A stretch of DNA of 64,000 nucleotides from Candidatus Blautia excrementipullorum (GCA_019118645.1 DWYN01000140.1:1-64000); one strand, 5' to 3'. Positions 34,222 to 44,589 are shown, counted from the stretch's first letter. A program made the numbers and translations. Notes: generated by a model from the letters alone, not told the origin.

Positions 34222-34286
34222 ACATATTTTCGATATGCAGAGATAAAATCCTCCTGCCAAAAACTTTTTCCCTCTGAATTTAAATA

Positions 34287-36035
34287 TCAGAACTTCCGGA
34301 ACCGCTGATAACGTCTGTCAAGAAGCTCCTCTTCCGTTAAACGCATATAGGTATGAAGGAAACGCACAATCTGCGGTTCCAGCCGTTCTGTCACTTCATT
34401 AAGATTATCCTGGCAGAACTCTTCCGGTTCCGGAATAATCTGCTCGATAATTTCTCTCCGGTAAAGATCCGCCGCTGTCAGTTTCATTACCTCCGCAGCC
34501 TCATGAGCCTTGGAGCTGTCCTTCCAGAGAATGCTGGCAAAGCCCTCCGGAGACAAAATCGAATATACAGAATTTTCCAGCATCCATACCTCGTCTCCTG
34601 CTGCCAGAGCCAGAGCTCCGCCGCTGCCGCCCTCGCCGATTACAATAGAAAGCACCGGAACACTCAGGCCCGCCATCTCCCAGAGATTCTTTGCTATAGC
34701 CTCGCCCTGTCCTCTTTCCTCCGCCTCAATGCCGCAGAAAGCTCCTGGTGTATCCACAAAACAGATCACAGGTCTTTTAAATTTCTCCGCCTGCTTCATA
34801 AGGCGCAGAGCTTTACGGTAGCCCTCCGGCATGGGCATGCCGAAATTCCGTTTAATATTTTCCTTGGTGCTGGTTCCCTTTTCCTGTGCAATAACTGTCA
34901 CCGGCATTCCATGGAATCTGGCAATGCCACCGATCACAGCCTGGTCGTCTCCGTAGTTCCGGTCGCCGTGAAGTTCAATAAAATCCGTAAACAGCTCCTG
35001 AATATAATCACTGCCGGAAGGGCGGTCGATTTTTCTGGAAAGCTGCACCCGGTCCCAGGCGGTAAGATACTGGTGCCTTGACACACCGGCCGTATCTTCT
35101 GTCTCAGTCATTTCCTGCACGTCTGACGCCTTGAAGGAATCGTCTCCGCCGTTTTCAGAAGACGCCTCCTGTCCCTGGTATCCGTGAAGTCTGAGAATCT
35201 GAGTCAGCACGCTTCTCTGGTCCTCCCGTTTTACGATGGCGTCCACAAATCCATGTTCAACCAGAAACTCCGCTCTCTGAAAACCTTTCGGCAGCTTCTG
35301 GCGGATAGTCTGTTCAATTACCCGGGGGCCGGCAAATCCGATCAGCGCTCCAGGCTCTGCCAGGATCACGTCTCCCAGCATACCGAAACTTGCGGTCACT
35401 CCCCCTGTGGTCGGCTCCATGAGGAAGGAAATATAAAGAAGTCCGGCCTCGCTGTGTCTTTCCAGCGCCGCGGAAGTTTTTGCCATCTGCATCAGAGAAG
35501 TAATCCCCTCCTGCATTCTGGCTCCCCCGGAACAGGCGTAAAGAATGACAGGAAGTTTTTCCCGGGTGGCCCGCTCTATGGCTCTTGTAATCTTTTCGCC
35601 CACGGCCCATCCCATACTCGCCATCAGAAAGCGTCCGTCGCAGACGCCGATCACTGTCTCAATTCCATTGATTTTTCCTTTTCCGGTTACCACAGCCTCG
35701 CAGAGTTTTGTTTTTTCCTGGGCTGCGGCAAGCTTTTCTTTATATCCCCGGTAATGCATGGGATTTTCGCCAACCAGATCTTTATCCCATTCTTCAAAGG
35801 TTCCCTCGTCAATGATCATCTGAATTCTGCGGTATGCGTGAACACGAAAATATCCTCCGCACTTTGGACAGATATAGTATCCTGCTTTTACATCCTCTGC
35901 AATAATTGCCCCACCGCATTTATTGCACTTGCGCAGCAGGCCTTCCGGCACTTCCGGCCTTAAGTTTCTGCCGAAACCGTGGCTCTGGCCTCTGGAAGAG
36001 ATTTTCGTTTTTTTGAACATATTTTCCAACTTCAT
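34287..36035 (-). CDS. accDA: Fused acetyl-CoA carboxylase carboxyltransferase (AccD-AccA)
   Basis: The 582-residue protein joins both halves of the carboxyltransferase. The N-terminal AccD part has the zinc ribbon Cys37, Cys40, Cys56, Cys59 and [17 protein letters not shown]; the AccA part starts near residue 320 with [20 protein letters not shown] and has [16 protein letters not shown]. It transfers carboxyl from carboxybiotin to acetyl-CoA, giving malonyl-CoA. The E. coli enzyme uses two polypeptides. A short acidic linker (residues about 295-318) joins the domains. It is the last gene of the fab-acc operon. Confidence 0.96.
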   Translation of the reverse strand: MKLENMFKKTKISSRGQSHGFGRNLRPEVPEGLLRKCNKCGGAIIAEDVKAGYYICPKCGGYFRVHAYRRIQMIIDEGTFEEWDKDLVGENPMHYRGYKEKLAAAQEKTKLCEAVVTGKGKINGIETVIGVCDGRFLMASMGWAVGEKITRAIERATREKLPVILYACSGGARMQEGITSLMQMAKTSAALERHSEAGLLYISFLMEPTTGGVTASFGMLGDVILAEPGALIGFAGPRVIEQTIRQKLPKGFQRAEFLVEHGFVDAIVKREDQRSVLTQILRLHGYQGQEASSENGGDDSFKASDVQEMTETEDTAGVSRHQYLTAWDRVQLSRKIDRPSGSDYIQELFTDFIELHGDRNYGDDQAVIGGIARFHGMPVTVIAQEKGTSTKENIKRNFGMPMPEGYRKALRLMKQAEKFKRPVICFVDTPGAFCGIEAEERGQGEAIAKNLWEMAGLSVPVLSIVIGEGGSGGALALAAGDEVWMLENSVYSILSPEGFASILWKDSSKAHEAAEVMKLTAADLYRREIIEQIIPEPEEFCQDNLNEVTERLEPQIVRFLHTYMRLTEEELLDRRYQRFRKF

Positions 36036-36063
36036 AACCTGTCACTCCTGTATTCTGATACCC

Positions 36064-37434
36064 TTACAAAGCCTCTTTTTCTTTCCGGGAAAGCTCTTCC
36101 TCCATCCGCTCAATAAACTCTACGTCTATATTTCCGGAAAGAAAGTCCGGGTGATTCAGTATTTCATACTGATAATCCACATTGGTGTCAATTCCCTCTA
36201 TGATCACTTCTCCCAGCGCGCTCTGCATCTTCCGGATGGCCTCGTTTCTGTTCTTTGCCCAGACAATCAGCTTGGCGATCATGGAATCGTAATAAGGCTG
36301 AACTGTATATCCGCTGTAAACCGCCGAGTCAATACGAATTCCCTTTCCTCCCGGAAAGTACATGTCTGTAATTGTTCCCGGCGAAGGCCTGAAGCCTTTG
36401 GATGGATTTTCCGCATTAATACGGCATTCAATGGCATGCCCTGTCAGGTGAATATCCTCCTGTCTGTAGGACAGGGGCTGTCCGGAAGCAATACGGATCT
36501 GTTCCTTTACAAGGTCCACTCCTGTCACCCACTCGGTCACCGGATGCTCCACCTGAATTCTGGTATTCATCTCCATGAAATAGAACTTTCCGTCCTTTTC
36601 AAGGAGAAACTCTATGGTTCCGGCATTGACATAACCGGCTGCCTTTGCCGCCCTCACGGCTGCGTCTCCCATCTCTTTGCGAAGCTCATCGGAAATAGCA
36701 ATGCTTGGTGATTCCTCTATCATTTTCTGATGATTTCTCTGAATGGAGCAGTCCCTCTCGCCCAGGTGAATCACATTTCCGAACTTGTCAGCCATAATCT
36801 GGAACTCAATATGGCGGGGACGGCGCACAAAATGTTCGATATACATGGTGCCGTCTCCAAAAGCCATCTGCGCTTCCTTCTGGGCAGTCTGAAAGCTTTC
36901 TTTGAACTCCTCAGGCGTATCCGCAACTCTCATTCCTTTTCCGCCGCCGCCGAGAGCTGCTTTGATAATCACCGGGTAGCCGATCTCATCTGCTTCCCGC
37001 GCCCCGTCCTCAGCTGTGTACACCGGATTGGAACCGCCCGGAATTACCGGGACTCCCGCCGCCGCCATAGTATTTTTTGCCGCCTGTTTGTTTCCAAGGC
37101 TTGCAATTACACCGGACGGAGGTCCGATAAAGGTAATGTTGCACTGCTCGCAGAGTTCAGCAAATTTGCTGTTTTCAGACAGGAATCCAAATCCCGGATG
37201 AATGGCGTCCGCCCCGGACACAATCGTTGCGCTGATGATATTTTCCATACTCAGATAGCTCTGGGCCGATGGAGCCGGTCCTATACAGATGGCCTGGTCC
37301 GCAAGCTGTGTATGGAGGGCTTCTTTATCCGCTTCCGAATAAACAGCCACCGTCTCTATGCCCATTTCCCGGCAGGCACGTATGATGCGCACGGCAATCT
37401 CGCCGCGGTTTGCTATCAGTACTTTTTTGATCAT
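36064..37434 (-). CDS. accC: Acetyl-CoA carboxylase, biotin carboxylase subunit
   Basis: The 456-residue protein has the start MIKKVLIANRGEIAVRIIRACREMG, the ATP-grasp glycine loop KAALGGGGKGMRV, and the HxER/EMN motifs (ERDCSIQRNHQKMIEESPS; FYFMEMNTRIQVEHPVTE). It carboxylates the biotin on AccB using ATP and bicarbonate. The start is ATG 37434, giving the standard N-terminus. It follows fabZ with an overlap of the longer frame only. Confidence 0.96.
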   Translation of the reverse strand: MIKKVLIANRGEIAVRIIRACREMGIETVAVYSEADKEALHTQLADQAICIGPAPSAQSYLSMENIISATIVSGADAIHPGFGFLSENSKFAELCEQCNITFIGPPSGVIASLGNKQAAKNTMAAAGVPVIPGGSNPVYTAEDGAREADEIGYPVIIKAALGGGGKGMRVADTPEEFKESFQTAQKEAQMAFGDGTMYIEHFVRRPRHIEFQIMADKFGNVIHLGERDCSIQRNHQKMIEESPSIAISDELRKEMGDAAVRAAKAAGYVNAGTIEFLLEKDGKFYFMEMNTRIQVEHPVTEWVTGVDLVKEQIRIASGQPLSYRQEDIHLTGHAIECRINAENPSKGFRPSPGTITDMYFPGGKGIRIDSAVYSGYTVQPYYDSMIAKLIVWAKNRNEAIRKMQSALGEVIIEGIDTNVDYQYEILNHPDFLSGNIDVEFIERMEEELSRKEKEAL

Positions 37435-37444
37435 GTTCTTCCAC

Positions 37445-37873
37445 CTATCCAATCATAAAGGTAAGCTCTGCTTCTACAACTACTTTTCCGTCCACACTGG
37501 CTACTGCCTGGCCGATTCCCAGAGGACCTTTGCTTTTTATAATTCTGGTCTCCAGCTTTACCTTATCTCCGGGCCCGATCTTGCCGCGGAAACGGCAGTT
37601 CTTTATACCGCCGAAGTAAGCTGTCTTTCCCCTGTTCTCCTCTTTGCTGAGGATGGCCACAGCCCCTGTCTGGGCAAGAGCTTCTACGGTCAGAACACCC
37701 GGCATTACCGGTTCCTGGGGAAAATGTCCTCTGAAAAAGTCTTCGTGAAAAGTCACACATTTATATCCTACAGCATACTGTCCCGGTTCGTAGTCCTCAA
37801 TATAATCTACCAGCAAAAAGGGATGTCTGTGAGGAATAATCTGCTCAATTTCCTTGATACCCAGTCGTTTCAT
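37445..37873 (-). CDS. fabZ: 3-hydroxyacyl-ACP dehydratase FabZ
   Basis: The 142-residue hot-dog fold protein has the catalytic His in IIPHRHPFLLVD and Glu in PGVLTVEALAQTGAV, plus HFPQEPVMPG. It dehydrates 3-hydroxyacyl-ACP to trans-2-enoyl-ACP. The start is set at ATG 37873 (MKRLGIKEI). It lies between accB and accC. Confidence 0.95.
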   Translation of the reverse strand: MKRLGIKEIEQIIPHRHPFLLVDYIEDYEPGQYAVGYKCVTFHEDFFRGHFPQEPVMPGVLTVEALAQTGAVAILSKEENRGKTAYFGGIKNCRFRGKIGPGDKVKLETRIIKSKGPLGIGQAVASVDGKVVVEAELTFMIG

Positions 37874-37886
37874 GATTCTCACTCTC

Positions 37887-38336
37887 CTACTGATTTACAA
37901 TGCGGAACAGCGGCTGGCCGTACTCTACCGCCTGACCGTTTTCCACATAAATCTCCGCAATTTTTCCGTTATAATCGCTTTCAATTTCGTTCATAAGCTT
38001 CATCGCTTCCACAATGGCAAGGGTCTGTCCTTTTTTCACAGTGTCTCCCAGGGATACGAAGGGATCCGCATCCTCGGCGGGAGCTGCGTAAAAGGTTCCT
38101 ACAAGAGGAGATTTTACGATCATTCCTTCCGGCTCCTCTGAAGCGGCCGCAGCGCTGTTCTCCGGCACCGCCGCTGTCACAGCCGCCGCAGGAATTGTCT
38201 GGATTTCCACAGGAATCTGCTGAGGCTGTTCCTTTACGAAATGAATATTTACGCCTTCCTCCTCATACTGAAACTCTGTCAGCTCAGAATCGGATACTGC
38301 TTTTATCAATGTAAGAAGATTTTCAAATTCCATCAT
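37887..38336 (-). CDS. accB: Acetyl-CoA carboxylase biotin carboxyl carrier protein
   Basis: The 149-residue protein has an N-terminal helical part, an Ala/Pro-rich linker (residues about 48-70), and a biotinyl domain with the biotin-attachment motif VEAMKLMNEIES, in which the Lys is modified. It carries carboxybiotin between AccC and the carboxyltransferase. It starts four bases after fabF. Confidence 0.95.
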   Translation of the reverse strand: MMEFENLLTLIKAVSDSELTEFQYEEEGVNIHFVKEQPQQIPVEIQTIPAAAVTAAVPENSAAAASEEPEGMIVKSPLVGTFYAAPAEDADPFVSLGDTVKKGQTLAIVEAMKLMNEIESDYNGKIAEIYVENGQAVEYGQPLFRIVNQ

Positions 38337-38339
38337 AAT

Positions 38340-39581
38340 TTACTCCTCGTATTTCTTCACCAGAAGTGTTGCGTTGTGGCCTCCAAAGCCAAGAGAATTG
38401 CTCATGGCGTAACGGATCTCTTTTTCCACAGGAGCACCAATGGCATAGTTCAGATCACACTCTTCGTCTGTTTCTGTTGTTCCCATTGTCTGATGAATGA
38501 AACCGTCCTCAATAGATTTCACACAGGTAATAAACTCCACGCCGCCGGCTGCGCCCAGAAGGTGGCCGATCATAGATTTTGTAGAGTTTATGACTACATT
38601 TTCCGCTGCCGGTCCAAAAGCTGCATGAATGGCTCTTGTCTCAAACAGGTCGTTGTGATGGGTGCTGGTTCCGTGAGCATTAATATACTCTACTTCCTCC
38701 GGCTGTACGCCTGCTTCTTCCATGGCGAGCGTCATGGCTTTGGCGGCTCCGCTTCCGTCCTCGATAGGGGAGGTAATATGGTATGCGTCTGCTGTAGCGC
38801 CGTAGCCGACTACTTCCGCATAGATTTTGGCTCCTCTTGCCTTTGCGTGTTCCAGTTCTTCCAGAACTACCACGCCTGCGCCTTCGCCCAGAACAAATCC
38901 GCTTCTGTCCTTGTCAAACGGAATAGAAGCTCTCTTGGGATCTTCTGCCTTCGTCAGCGCGGTAAGTGCGGTAAATCCTGCCACACCTGTAGGACAGATA
39001 CAGCTTTCCGTACCTCCGGCGATCATAATATCCGCATCATCATACTGGATTGCGCGGAAAGCGTCCCCGATGCTGTGTGTTCCGGATGCACAGGCGGTCA
39101 CCACATCCGTGCATTTTCCCCGGAAGCCAAGCTGAATAGAAATATTTCCGGCAGCCATATTGGAAATCATCAGCGGCACCATCAGCGGCGGAACCTTATT
39201 CGGTCCCTGGTTCAGGATTTTTCCGTAGCTCAGCTCCAGCTCCTGAAGACTTCCGATTCCGGAACCTACAATCACGCCGGCTCGGAAGGGATCTTCCTCC
39301 TCAATGTTCAGCCCGGAATCTTCATAGGCCTCTCTTGCCGCAGCCACCGCATACTGGGAAAAGGGCTCCATACGTCTGGCGGCTTTTGGATCCATGTGGT
39401 CTTTTGCCTTGAAATCTTTTACCTCCGCCGCAAGCTTTACTTTATATTCTGATGTATCAAATTTGGTAATCGGGCCGATGCCTACTTTTCCTTCACGGAT
39501 TCCCGCCCAGAAATCCTTTACATTGTTTCCGATAGGCGTTACAGCTCCAAGCCCTGTGACAACTACTCTTCTTTTACTCAT
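38340..39581 (-). CDS. fabF: 3-oxoacyl-ACP synthase II FabF
   Basis: The 413-residue thiolase-fold enzyme has catalytic Cys in [14 protein letters not shown] and the two His in [13 protein letters not shown] and [15 protein letters not shown]. It elongates acyl-ACP with malonyl-ACP. The start overlaps the end of fabG by 4 bases (ATGA). Confidence 0.96.
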   Translation of the reverse strand: MSKRRVVVTGLGAVTPIGNNVKDFWAGIREGKVGIGPITKFDTSEYKVKLAAEVKDFKAKDHMDPKAARRMEPFSQYAVAAAREAYEDSGLNIEEEDPFRAGVIVGSGIGSLQELELSYGKILNQGPNKVPPLMVPLMISNMAAGNISIQLGFRGKCTDVVTACASGTHSIGDAFRAIQYDDADIMIAGGTESCICPTGVAGFTALTALTKAEDPKRASIPFDKDRSGFVLGEGAGVVVLEELEHAKARGAKIYAEVVGYGATADAYHITSPIEDGSGAAKAMTLAMEEAGVQPEEVEYINAHGTSTHHNDLFETRAIHAAFGPAAENVVINSTKSMIGHLLGAAGGVEFITCVKSIEDGFIHQTMGTTETDEECDLNYAIGAPVEKEIRYAMSNSLGFGGHNATLLVKKYEE

Positions 39582-40330
39582 ATCACCATTCCTCCGTCAA
39601 CCTGGATTACCTGTCCGGTAATATATCCTGCGTCCTCCGATGCCAGAAATGCCACCGTCTTCGCAACATCCTCCGGCTTTCCGAAATGTCCCAGCGGAAT
39701 CTGGGCCACAGAAGCTTCTTTTACCTTATCAGGCAGAACCGCAGTCATCTCTGTCTCAATGAATCCGGGAGCTACAGCATTAACTGTGATGCCCCGGGAA
39801 GCAAGTTCTCTGGCCGCCGATTTTGTCAGTCCGATCACGCCGGCCTTGGAAGCCGCGTAGTTGGCCTGTCCTGCATTTCCGGCAATTCCCACCACGGAAG
39901 CCATGCTGATGATTCTCCCGCTCCGCTGCTTCAGCATCTGGCGGGATACAAATCTCATCATATTAAAGGTTCCCTTGAGATTCACGTTAATCACATTGTC
40001 AAAATTCTCCTCTAACATTGCCATCAGAAGGCCGTCCTTGGTGATTCCGGCATTATTAACCAGAATATCAATGCTTCCGAATTCTTTTACAATCTCACGG
40101 ACAGCAGACTCGCATGCCGCATGATCCGCCACATTCCACTGGCGCACCTCAGCCTGTCCGCCGTTTTCCTGAATTTCCTTCTGCACTTCTTTTGCTCTGT
40201 CAGAAGAGCCATTATAATTGATGATCACCCGCACGCCTTTTGATGCAAGCTCCAGGGCAATGGCTCTTCCGATTCCCCTGGAAGCACCTGTGACAACGGC
40301 TGTTTTTGTCTTATTCTGCTGTTCTGCCAT
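39578..40330 (-). CDS. fabG: 3-oxoacyl-ACP reductase FabG
   Basis: The 250-residue short-chain dehydrogenase has the cofactor loop [14 protein letters not shown] ([12 protein letters not shown]), and the catalytic YxxxK in [12 protein letters not shown]. It reduces 3-oxoacyl-ACP with NADPH. GAGGAG precedes the ATG, and it lies between fabD and fabF. Confidence 0.96.
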   Translation of the reverse strand: MAEQQNKTKTAVVTGASRGIGRAIALELASKGVRVIINYNGSSDRAKEVQKEIQENGGQAEVRQWNVADHAACESAVREIVKEFGSIDILVNNAGITKDGLLMAMLEENFDNVINVNLKGTFNMMRFVSRQMLKQRSGRIISMASVVGIAGNAGQANYAASKAGVIGLTKSAARELASRGITVNAVAPGFIETEMTAVLPDKVKEASVAQIPLGHFGKPEDVAKTVAFLASEDAGYITGQVIQVDGGMVI

Positions 40331-40360
40331 TCTCTTATCTCCTCTCCGGAATCCCTCTGA

Positions 40361-41293
40361 TCAGCGGCTGCAGCCTGTCAGTTCTTCACAGACTTTCTCT
40401 GCCTCTTCCCAGGTTCCGATATGATACATTTTTACATCTTTATTAATCTTTCTCATGAATCCGGCCAGTGTCTTTCCCGGTCCAATCTCAACGAAGGTAT
40501 CCACGCCTTCCCGGATCATGGTTTCCATGCTCTGCTCCCAGCGCACGGAGGAACTTACCTGTTTCACAAGAAGCTCTTTGATCTGGGCAGAGTCTGTGAT
40601 TACCTCCGCATTCACATTTGCCACATAAGGAAGTGTAAGAGGAGCGATTACCACACTGTCCAGAACCTCTTTCAGCTTCTCTCCCGCCGGAACCATCATT
40701 GGTGAATGGAAAGGTCCGCTGACATTTAAAGGCAGCACTCTTCTGGCCCCCGCTTCCCTCAGCGCCTCAGAGGCTGTTTTAACCGCCTCGGCTTTTCCGG
40801 TAATAACAATCTGTCCGGGGCAATTATAATTGGCAATGGACACTCCCTCAATATCTTTTATGGTGTCCTCAATCACAGAGGCTTCCATTCCGAGAACCGC
40901 CGCCATGGCTCCGGATCCCTCCGGCGCCGCGTTTTCCATGTAAATTCCTCTTGCCCGCACAGTACGGACAGCATCCAGATCGCTCATGCCTCCCGCCGCC
41001 GCAATGGCACAGTACTCTCCAAGGCTCAGGCCTGCCGTCATGTCAGGCTTCAGTCCCCTGGATTCCACCTCTCTCGTCATGGCAAGACAGGCTGTTACCA
41101 TAGCCGCCTGTGTATACTCCGTCTTATCCAGACGATCATTTTTTTCGAAGCACAGCTCCCTCAGATCCAGATCCAGAATCTCAGATCCCTTATCAAAGAT
41201 TTCCTTTGCCAGAGTGCTGTTCTCATAAAAATCTTTTCCCATGCCGGCTGTCTGGGCGCCCTGTCCGGGATATATAAATGCAATTTTACTCAT
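40361..41293 (-). CDS. fabD: Malonyl-CoA:ACP transacylase FabD
   Basis: The 310-residue protein has IAFIYPGQGAQTAGMG, the nucleophile Ser in GLSLGEYCAI, and the His in NVSGPFHSPMM. It loads malonyl groups onto ACP. The start is ATG 41293, one base after the stop of fabK. Confidence 0.95.
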   Translation of the reverse strand: MSKIAFIYPGQGAQTAGMGKDFYENSTLAKEIFDKGSEILDLDLRELCFEKNDRLDKTEYTQAAMVTACLAMTREVESRGLKPDMTAGLSLGEYCAIAAAGGMSDLDAVRTVRARGIYMENAAPEGSGAMAAVLGMEASVIEDTIKDIEGVSIANYNCPGQIVITGKAEAVKTASEALREAGARRVLPLNVSGPFHSPMMVPAGEKLKEVLDSVVIAPLTLPYVANVNAEVITDSAQIKELLVKQVSSSVRWEQSMETMIREGVDTFVEIGPGKTLAGFMRKINKDVKMYHIGTWEEAEKVCEELTGCSR

Positions 41294-41294
41294 C

Positions 41295-42224
41295 TTATAA
41301 CGCTCCATTCATCAGGCTTTCCGCCTTTGTGACCATTGTACGGATCAGATCGCTGCAGGATAAGCTCTCCTTAACGAGCCCTGCGCTCTGTCCGGCCATC
41401 AGGCTGCCGCCCTTTACGTCTCCGTCCTGTACCGCTCTTCTGAGACTTCCCAGTGTCAGAGACTCCAGCTCCTCAAAAGGCGCTCCTGCCTGCTCCAGCT
41501 CCAGATATTTTCTCGCCATATCATTGCGGAGCACACGGATAGGATGACCGGTGGATCTTCCTGTCACACGGGTATCGATATCTTTTGCTTTCAGAATACT
41601 GTTCTTATAGTTCTCATGAATCACAGATTCCTTGGAAGCCGCAAAGGCAGTTCCTACCTGTACACCCTTTGCGCCCAGCATAAAGGCTGCCGCCATACCT
41701 CTTCCATCGGCAATTCCGCCTGCCGCGATTACCGGAATGCTTACCGCATCCACTACCTGAGGCACAAGAGCCATGGTGGTAATCTCGCCGATGTGGCCGC
41801 CCGCCTCTGTACCTTCCGCTACAACCGCGTCAGCTCCGCAGCGTTCCATGCGCTTTGCAAGCGCCGAGGATGCAACCACAGGAATCACCTTTACTCCTGC
41901 CGCTTTCCAGTCCGCCATATATTTTTCCGGGCTTCCGGCGCCTGTGGTAACTACCTGTACGCCTTCTTCTATTACAACCTTTGCCACAGCGTCAGCTTCC
42001 GGACTCATCAGCATAATATTAACGCCAAAGGGCTTGTCTGTCATTTTCTTTGCCTGGCGGATCTGATCACGCACCCATTCCGCAGGAGCTGCCGCCGCCG
42101 CAATCAGGCCGAGGCCGCCTGCGTTGGATACTGCAGACGCCAGATGACATTCTGCCACCCAGGCCATACCTCCCTGAATAACAGGATACTCAATTCCTAA
42201 TAATTCTGTGATTTCTGTTTTCAT
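41295..42224 (-). CDS. fabK: Enoyl-ACP reductase II FabK
   Basis: The 309-residue TIM-barrel flavoprotein has IEYPVIQGGMAWVAECHLASAVSNAGGLG, EGTEAGGHIGE and PVIAAGGIADGRGMAAAFMLGAKGVQVGTAF, typical of the FabK/2-nitropropane dioxygenase family. In this operon it must be the FMN-dependent enoyl-ACP reductase, which replaces FabI and is insensitive to triclosan. No fabI is seen here. Confidence 0.94.
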   Translation of the reverse strand: MKTEITELLGIEYPVIQGGMAWVAECHLASAVSNAGGLGLIAAAAAPAEWVRDQIRQAKKMTDKPFGVNIMLMSPEADAVAKVVIEEGVQVVTTGAGSPEKYMADWKAAGVKVIPVVASSALAKRMERCGADAVVAEGTEAGGHIGEITTMALVPQVVDAVSIPVIAAGGIADGRGMAAAFMLGAKGVQVGTAFAASKESVIHENYKNSILKAKDIDTRVTGRSTGHPIRVLRNDMARKYLELEQAGAPFEELESLTLGSLRRAVQDGDVKGGSLMAGQSAGLVKESLSCSDLIRTMVTKAESLMNGAL

Positions 42225-42287
42225 TTGAAACCCTCTTTCATTCCATATACTTCTGCCGTTATGATCTGTTTTTATAATCTGTTATCA

Positions 42288-42512
42288 TTATTTATGCTCT
42301 TCGATATATGCGATAGCATCGCCTACCGTTGTAATCTTCTCCATATCTTCACTTGGAATCTCTACAGAAAACTCTTCCTCCAGAGCCATAGCCAGCTCAA
42401 AAAGATCCAGGGAATCTGCGTGAAGATCCTCTGTAAAGGAAGTTGTCTCCGTAATGGAAGATGCGTCTGCTCCTAAAGTTTCTGCTGTAAGTTCAATAAC
42501 TCTTTCTAACAT
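42288..42512 (-). CDS. acpP: Acyl carrier protein
   Basis: The 74-residue acidic protein has the phosphopantetheine-attachment Ser in LHADSLDLFELAMALEEEF. The usual DSL motif is followed by DLFEL in place of DTVEL, a common clostridial form. AAGGAG precedes the ATG. It lies between fabH and fabK. Confidence 0.96.
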   Translation of the reverse strand: MLERVIELTAETLGADASSITETTSFTEDLHADSLDLFELAMALEEEFSVEIPSEDMEKITTVGDAIAYIEEHK

Positions 42513-42634
42513 GGTTGTTCTCCTTTTTGCTTTTTATTTTATTTTGTTTATTAACTGTTGAGAAATATATCTTTCCGGCATACATCCGGAATTTAAATGC
42601 CTGCGCCAATATCCGCGCAGCTTTCTTCCGGGTT

Positions 42635-43636
42635 TTATATGCCCCACTCCAGTACTGCGGCCCCCCAGGACAATCCGGCTCCGAATCCGGCCATCATCAG
42701 TTTCTGTCCCTTTTTCAGCATGCCTCTGCGGTTCATCTCATTGAGAAGAATGGGAATGCTTGCCGATGAAGTGTTGCCGTATTCCTGAAGGTTCATGGGA
42801 AATTTGGAGATATCTGTTTTCAGTCTCTTTGCCACAGATTCCACGATTCTTTTATTCGCCTGATGAAGAATGAACCAGTCAATATCCTCCGCCGTCAATC
42901 CATTGGCGTCCAGAACCTCCCGGACCACCTCCGGAACCTTTCTCACCGCGAACTGGAAAACTGCCTTTCCATCCATAGAAATGCCGGGCCTTTTTCCTCC
43001 GTCCCCTTCCGGCTGAGCCTGTCCGGGGAGATTTCCCGTTTTTCCGCTTTCTTCCGCATTCGGACCCTGACACAGAAGGGCAGGGCCTCCTTTTCCGTCA
43101 GAATGAGCCGCCGAAACCCAGTTCCTTCCTTCTGCAGCTCTTAAAACCGCCGCGCCGGATCCGTCTCCGAAGAGAATACATGTCCCGCGGTCTTCCCAGT
43201 TTACAATACGTGAGAGGCATTCGCTTCCCACCACAAGAATCGTCCTGTACATCCCGGAGACAATATATGCCTGGGCAGTCTGATAGGCAAATAAAAAGCC
43301 GCTGCAGGCAGCATTCAGATCAAAGCATACGGCGTTGACTGCTCCCAGCTTCTCCTGTATCTCACAGGCAGCGCAGGGAAAAATATGATCCGGCGTTGCT
43401 GTGGCAGCCAGAATCATATCAATTTCTTCCGGCTTTATTCCAGCCTCCTCTATCGCCTGTCTGCCGGCCTCGGCCGCCATGGATGACGTTGTCTCCTTCA
43501 CAGCGATCCGTCTCCGGATTACTCCGGTTCGTTCCTGTATCCACTGATCACTGGTATCTACAAACTCTGCTATTTCATTATTATCCAGGATACGGTCCGG
43601 CACACATGCTCCGGTCCCGCAAATCACACCTGTCAT
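42635..43636 (-). CDS. fabH: 3-oxoacyl-ACP synthase III FabH
   Basis: The 333-residue thiolase-fold enzyme has catalytic Cys111 in LNAACSGFLFAY, His in FILHQANKRI and Asn in QEYGNTSSASIPI. It starts fatty-acid synthesis by condensing acetyl- or branched acyl-CoA with malonyl-ACP. Residues about 185-215 hold an uncommon Gly/Pro/Lys-rich insertion (NAEESGKTGNLPGQAQPEG). The start is ATG 43636 behind AGGAG. It heads the ten-gene operon. Confidence 0.95.
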   Translation of the reverse strand: MTGVICGTGACVPDRILDNNEIAEFVDTSDQWIQERTGVIRRRIAVKETTSSMAAEAGRQAIEEAGIKPEEIDMILAATATPDHIFPCAACEIQEKLGAVNAVCFDLNAACSGFLFAYQTAQAYIVSGMYRTILVVGSECLSRIVNWEDRGTCILFGDGSGAAVLRAAEGRNWVSAAHSDGKGGPALLCQGPNAEESGKTGNLPGQAQPEGDGGKRPGISMDGKAVFQFAVRKVPEVVREVLDANGLTAEDIDWFILHQANKRIVESVAKRLKTDISKFPMNLQEYGNTSSASIPILLNEMNRRGMLKKGQKLMMAGFGAGLSWGAAVLEWGI

Positions 43637-43705
43637 GGTTTGCTCTCCTCTCACGAAAATTTTCTATAAAAATCTTTTGAGCCTTTATTTTTGAAAATAA
43701 AATAT

Positions 43706-43718
43706 TTTGATTATCAAA
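43706..43718. promoter_or_regulatory. FabT-like operator at the fab promoter
   Basis: TTTGA-TTA-TCAAA is a near-perfect palindrome. As I recall, streptococcal FabT recognises TTTGATTATCAAA-type sites. Read on the minus strand it starts directly at the end of the -10, so a bound repressor would block the promoter. No MarR/FabT gene is in the operon. Confidence 0.65.
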
Positions 43719-43746
43719 GTATAATCCTGTACAGAATCCTTGTCAA
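43718..43746 (-). promoter_or_regulatory. fab-acc operon promoter
   Basis: On the minus strand TTGACA (43741-43746), 17 bases and TATACT (43718-43723) form a near-consensus sigma-A promoter. Confidence 0.85.
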
Positions 43747-43830
43747 GAGTAAAATTACATAAGAACCGCCTTTTCTTTTCGAATTTTGTTGACAATCCAC
43801 AAACCATTCCGATAATACAGCGGAGCTTTT

Positions 43831-44589
43831 TTACAGTACAGAATCCACCAGACGCCGGGTATATTCTTCCCGGGGACTGGAAATAATCTCATCCGGAGTT
43901 CCACTTTCTACGACCCTTCCCTCGTACATAACCAGAACACGGTCGCAGAATGCCTGTACCAGAGTGAGATCGTGACAGATAAAAAGAAAACTTCCCATCC
44001 CCTTTTCCTTCAGCTTCAGAAGCAGCTCCAGAATTTGTTTCTGAACAGTAACGTCCAGAGCGCTGGTAGGCTCGTCACAGATCAGAAGCTCCGGCTGGAC
44101 AGCAAGCGCTCTCGCAATTGCTGCCCGCTGGCATTCTCCTCCGCTGACCTGATGGGGATATTTCCCCGCAAATTCCGGCGTCAGGCCGCACTGCACCAAC
44201 AGCTCTTTCACCTTCTCTTTTGTCTCTCTCCGGCTCATTCCGGCGTTTCTCAGGCTTTCACCAATTCCGTTTCCAAGGGTATATCTGGGGTCAAAGGATT
44301 CTCCCGGCATCTGAAAGATCATCTGCATGTTCCGGTATGCCTTTCTCATTTCTCTGCTCCCCGCTTTTGTGAGATCCTGTCCCATCAGAAGAATCCTCCC
44401 CTCCGTAGGGGGAATAAGCCCCGTTACCAGCCGGGCTACCGTAGTTTTCCCGGATCCGGACTCTCCTACAATTCCCAGAGCCTCGCCTTTTTTTACCTCA
44501 AAACTTACATCGTGGACAGCGGTAAATCCGCCTTTTTCCGATGAAAATTTTTTTGTCAGGTGTTCCGCCCTTAATATGATATCTGTCAT
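43831..44589 (-). CDS. Nickel/peptide ABC importer ATP-binding protein (NikE/DppF type)
   Basis: The 252-residue ATPase has Walker A GESGSGKTT, signature VSGGECQRAAIARALA, Walker B LLICDEPTSALDVTVQ and the switch LFICHDL. The GECQR form and short length match the second ATPase of nickel, oligopeptide and dipeptide importers. It is the last gene of a five-gene importer operon on the minus strand. The C-terminus ends at RRLVDSVL, so it lacks the oligopeptide-binding extension of OppF. Confidence 0.9.
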   Translation of the reverse strand: MTDIILRAEHLTKKFSSEKGGFTAVHDVSFEVKKGEALGIVGESGSGKTTVARLVTGLIPPTEGRILLMGQDLTKAGSREMRKAYRNMQMIFQMPGESFDPRYTLGNGIGESLRNAGMSRRETKEKVKELLVQCGLTPEFAGKYPHQVSGGECQRAAIARALAVQPELLICDEPTSALDVTVQKQILELLLKLKEKGMGSFLFICHDLTLVQAFCDRVLVMYEGRVVESGTPDEIISSPREEYTRRLVDSVL

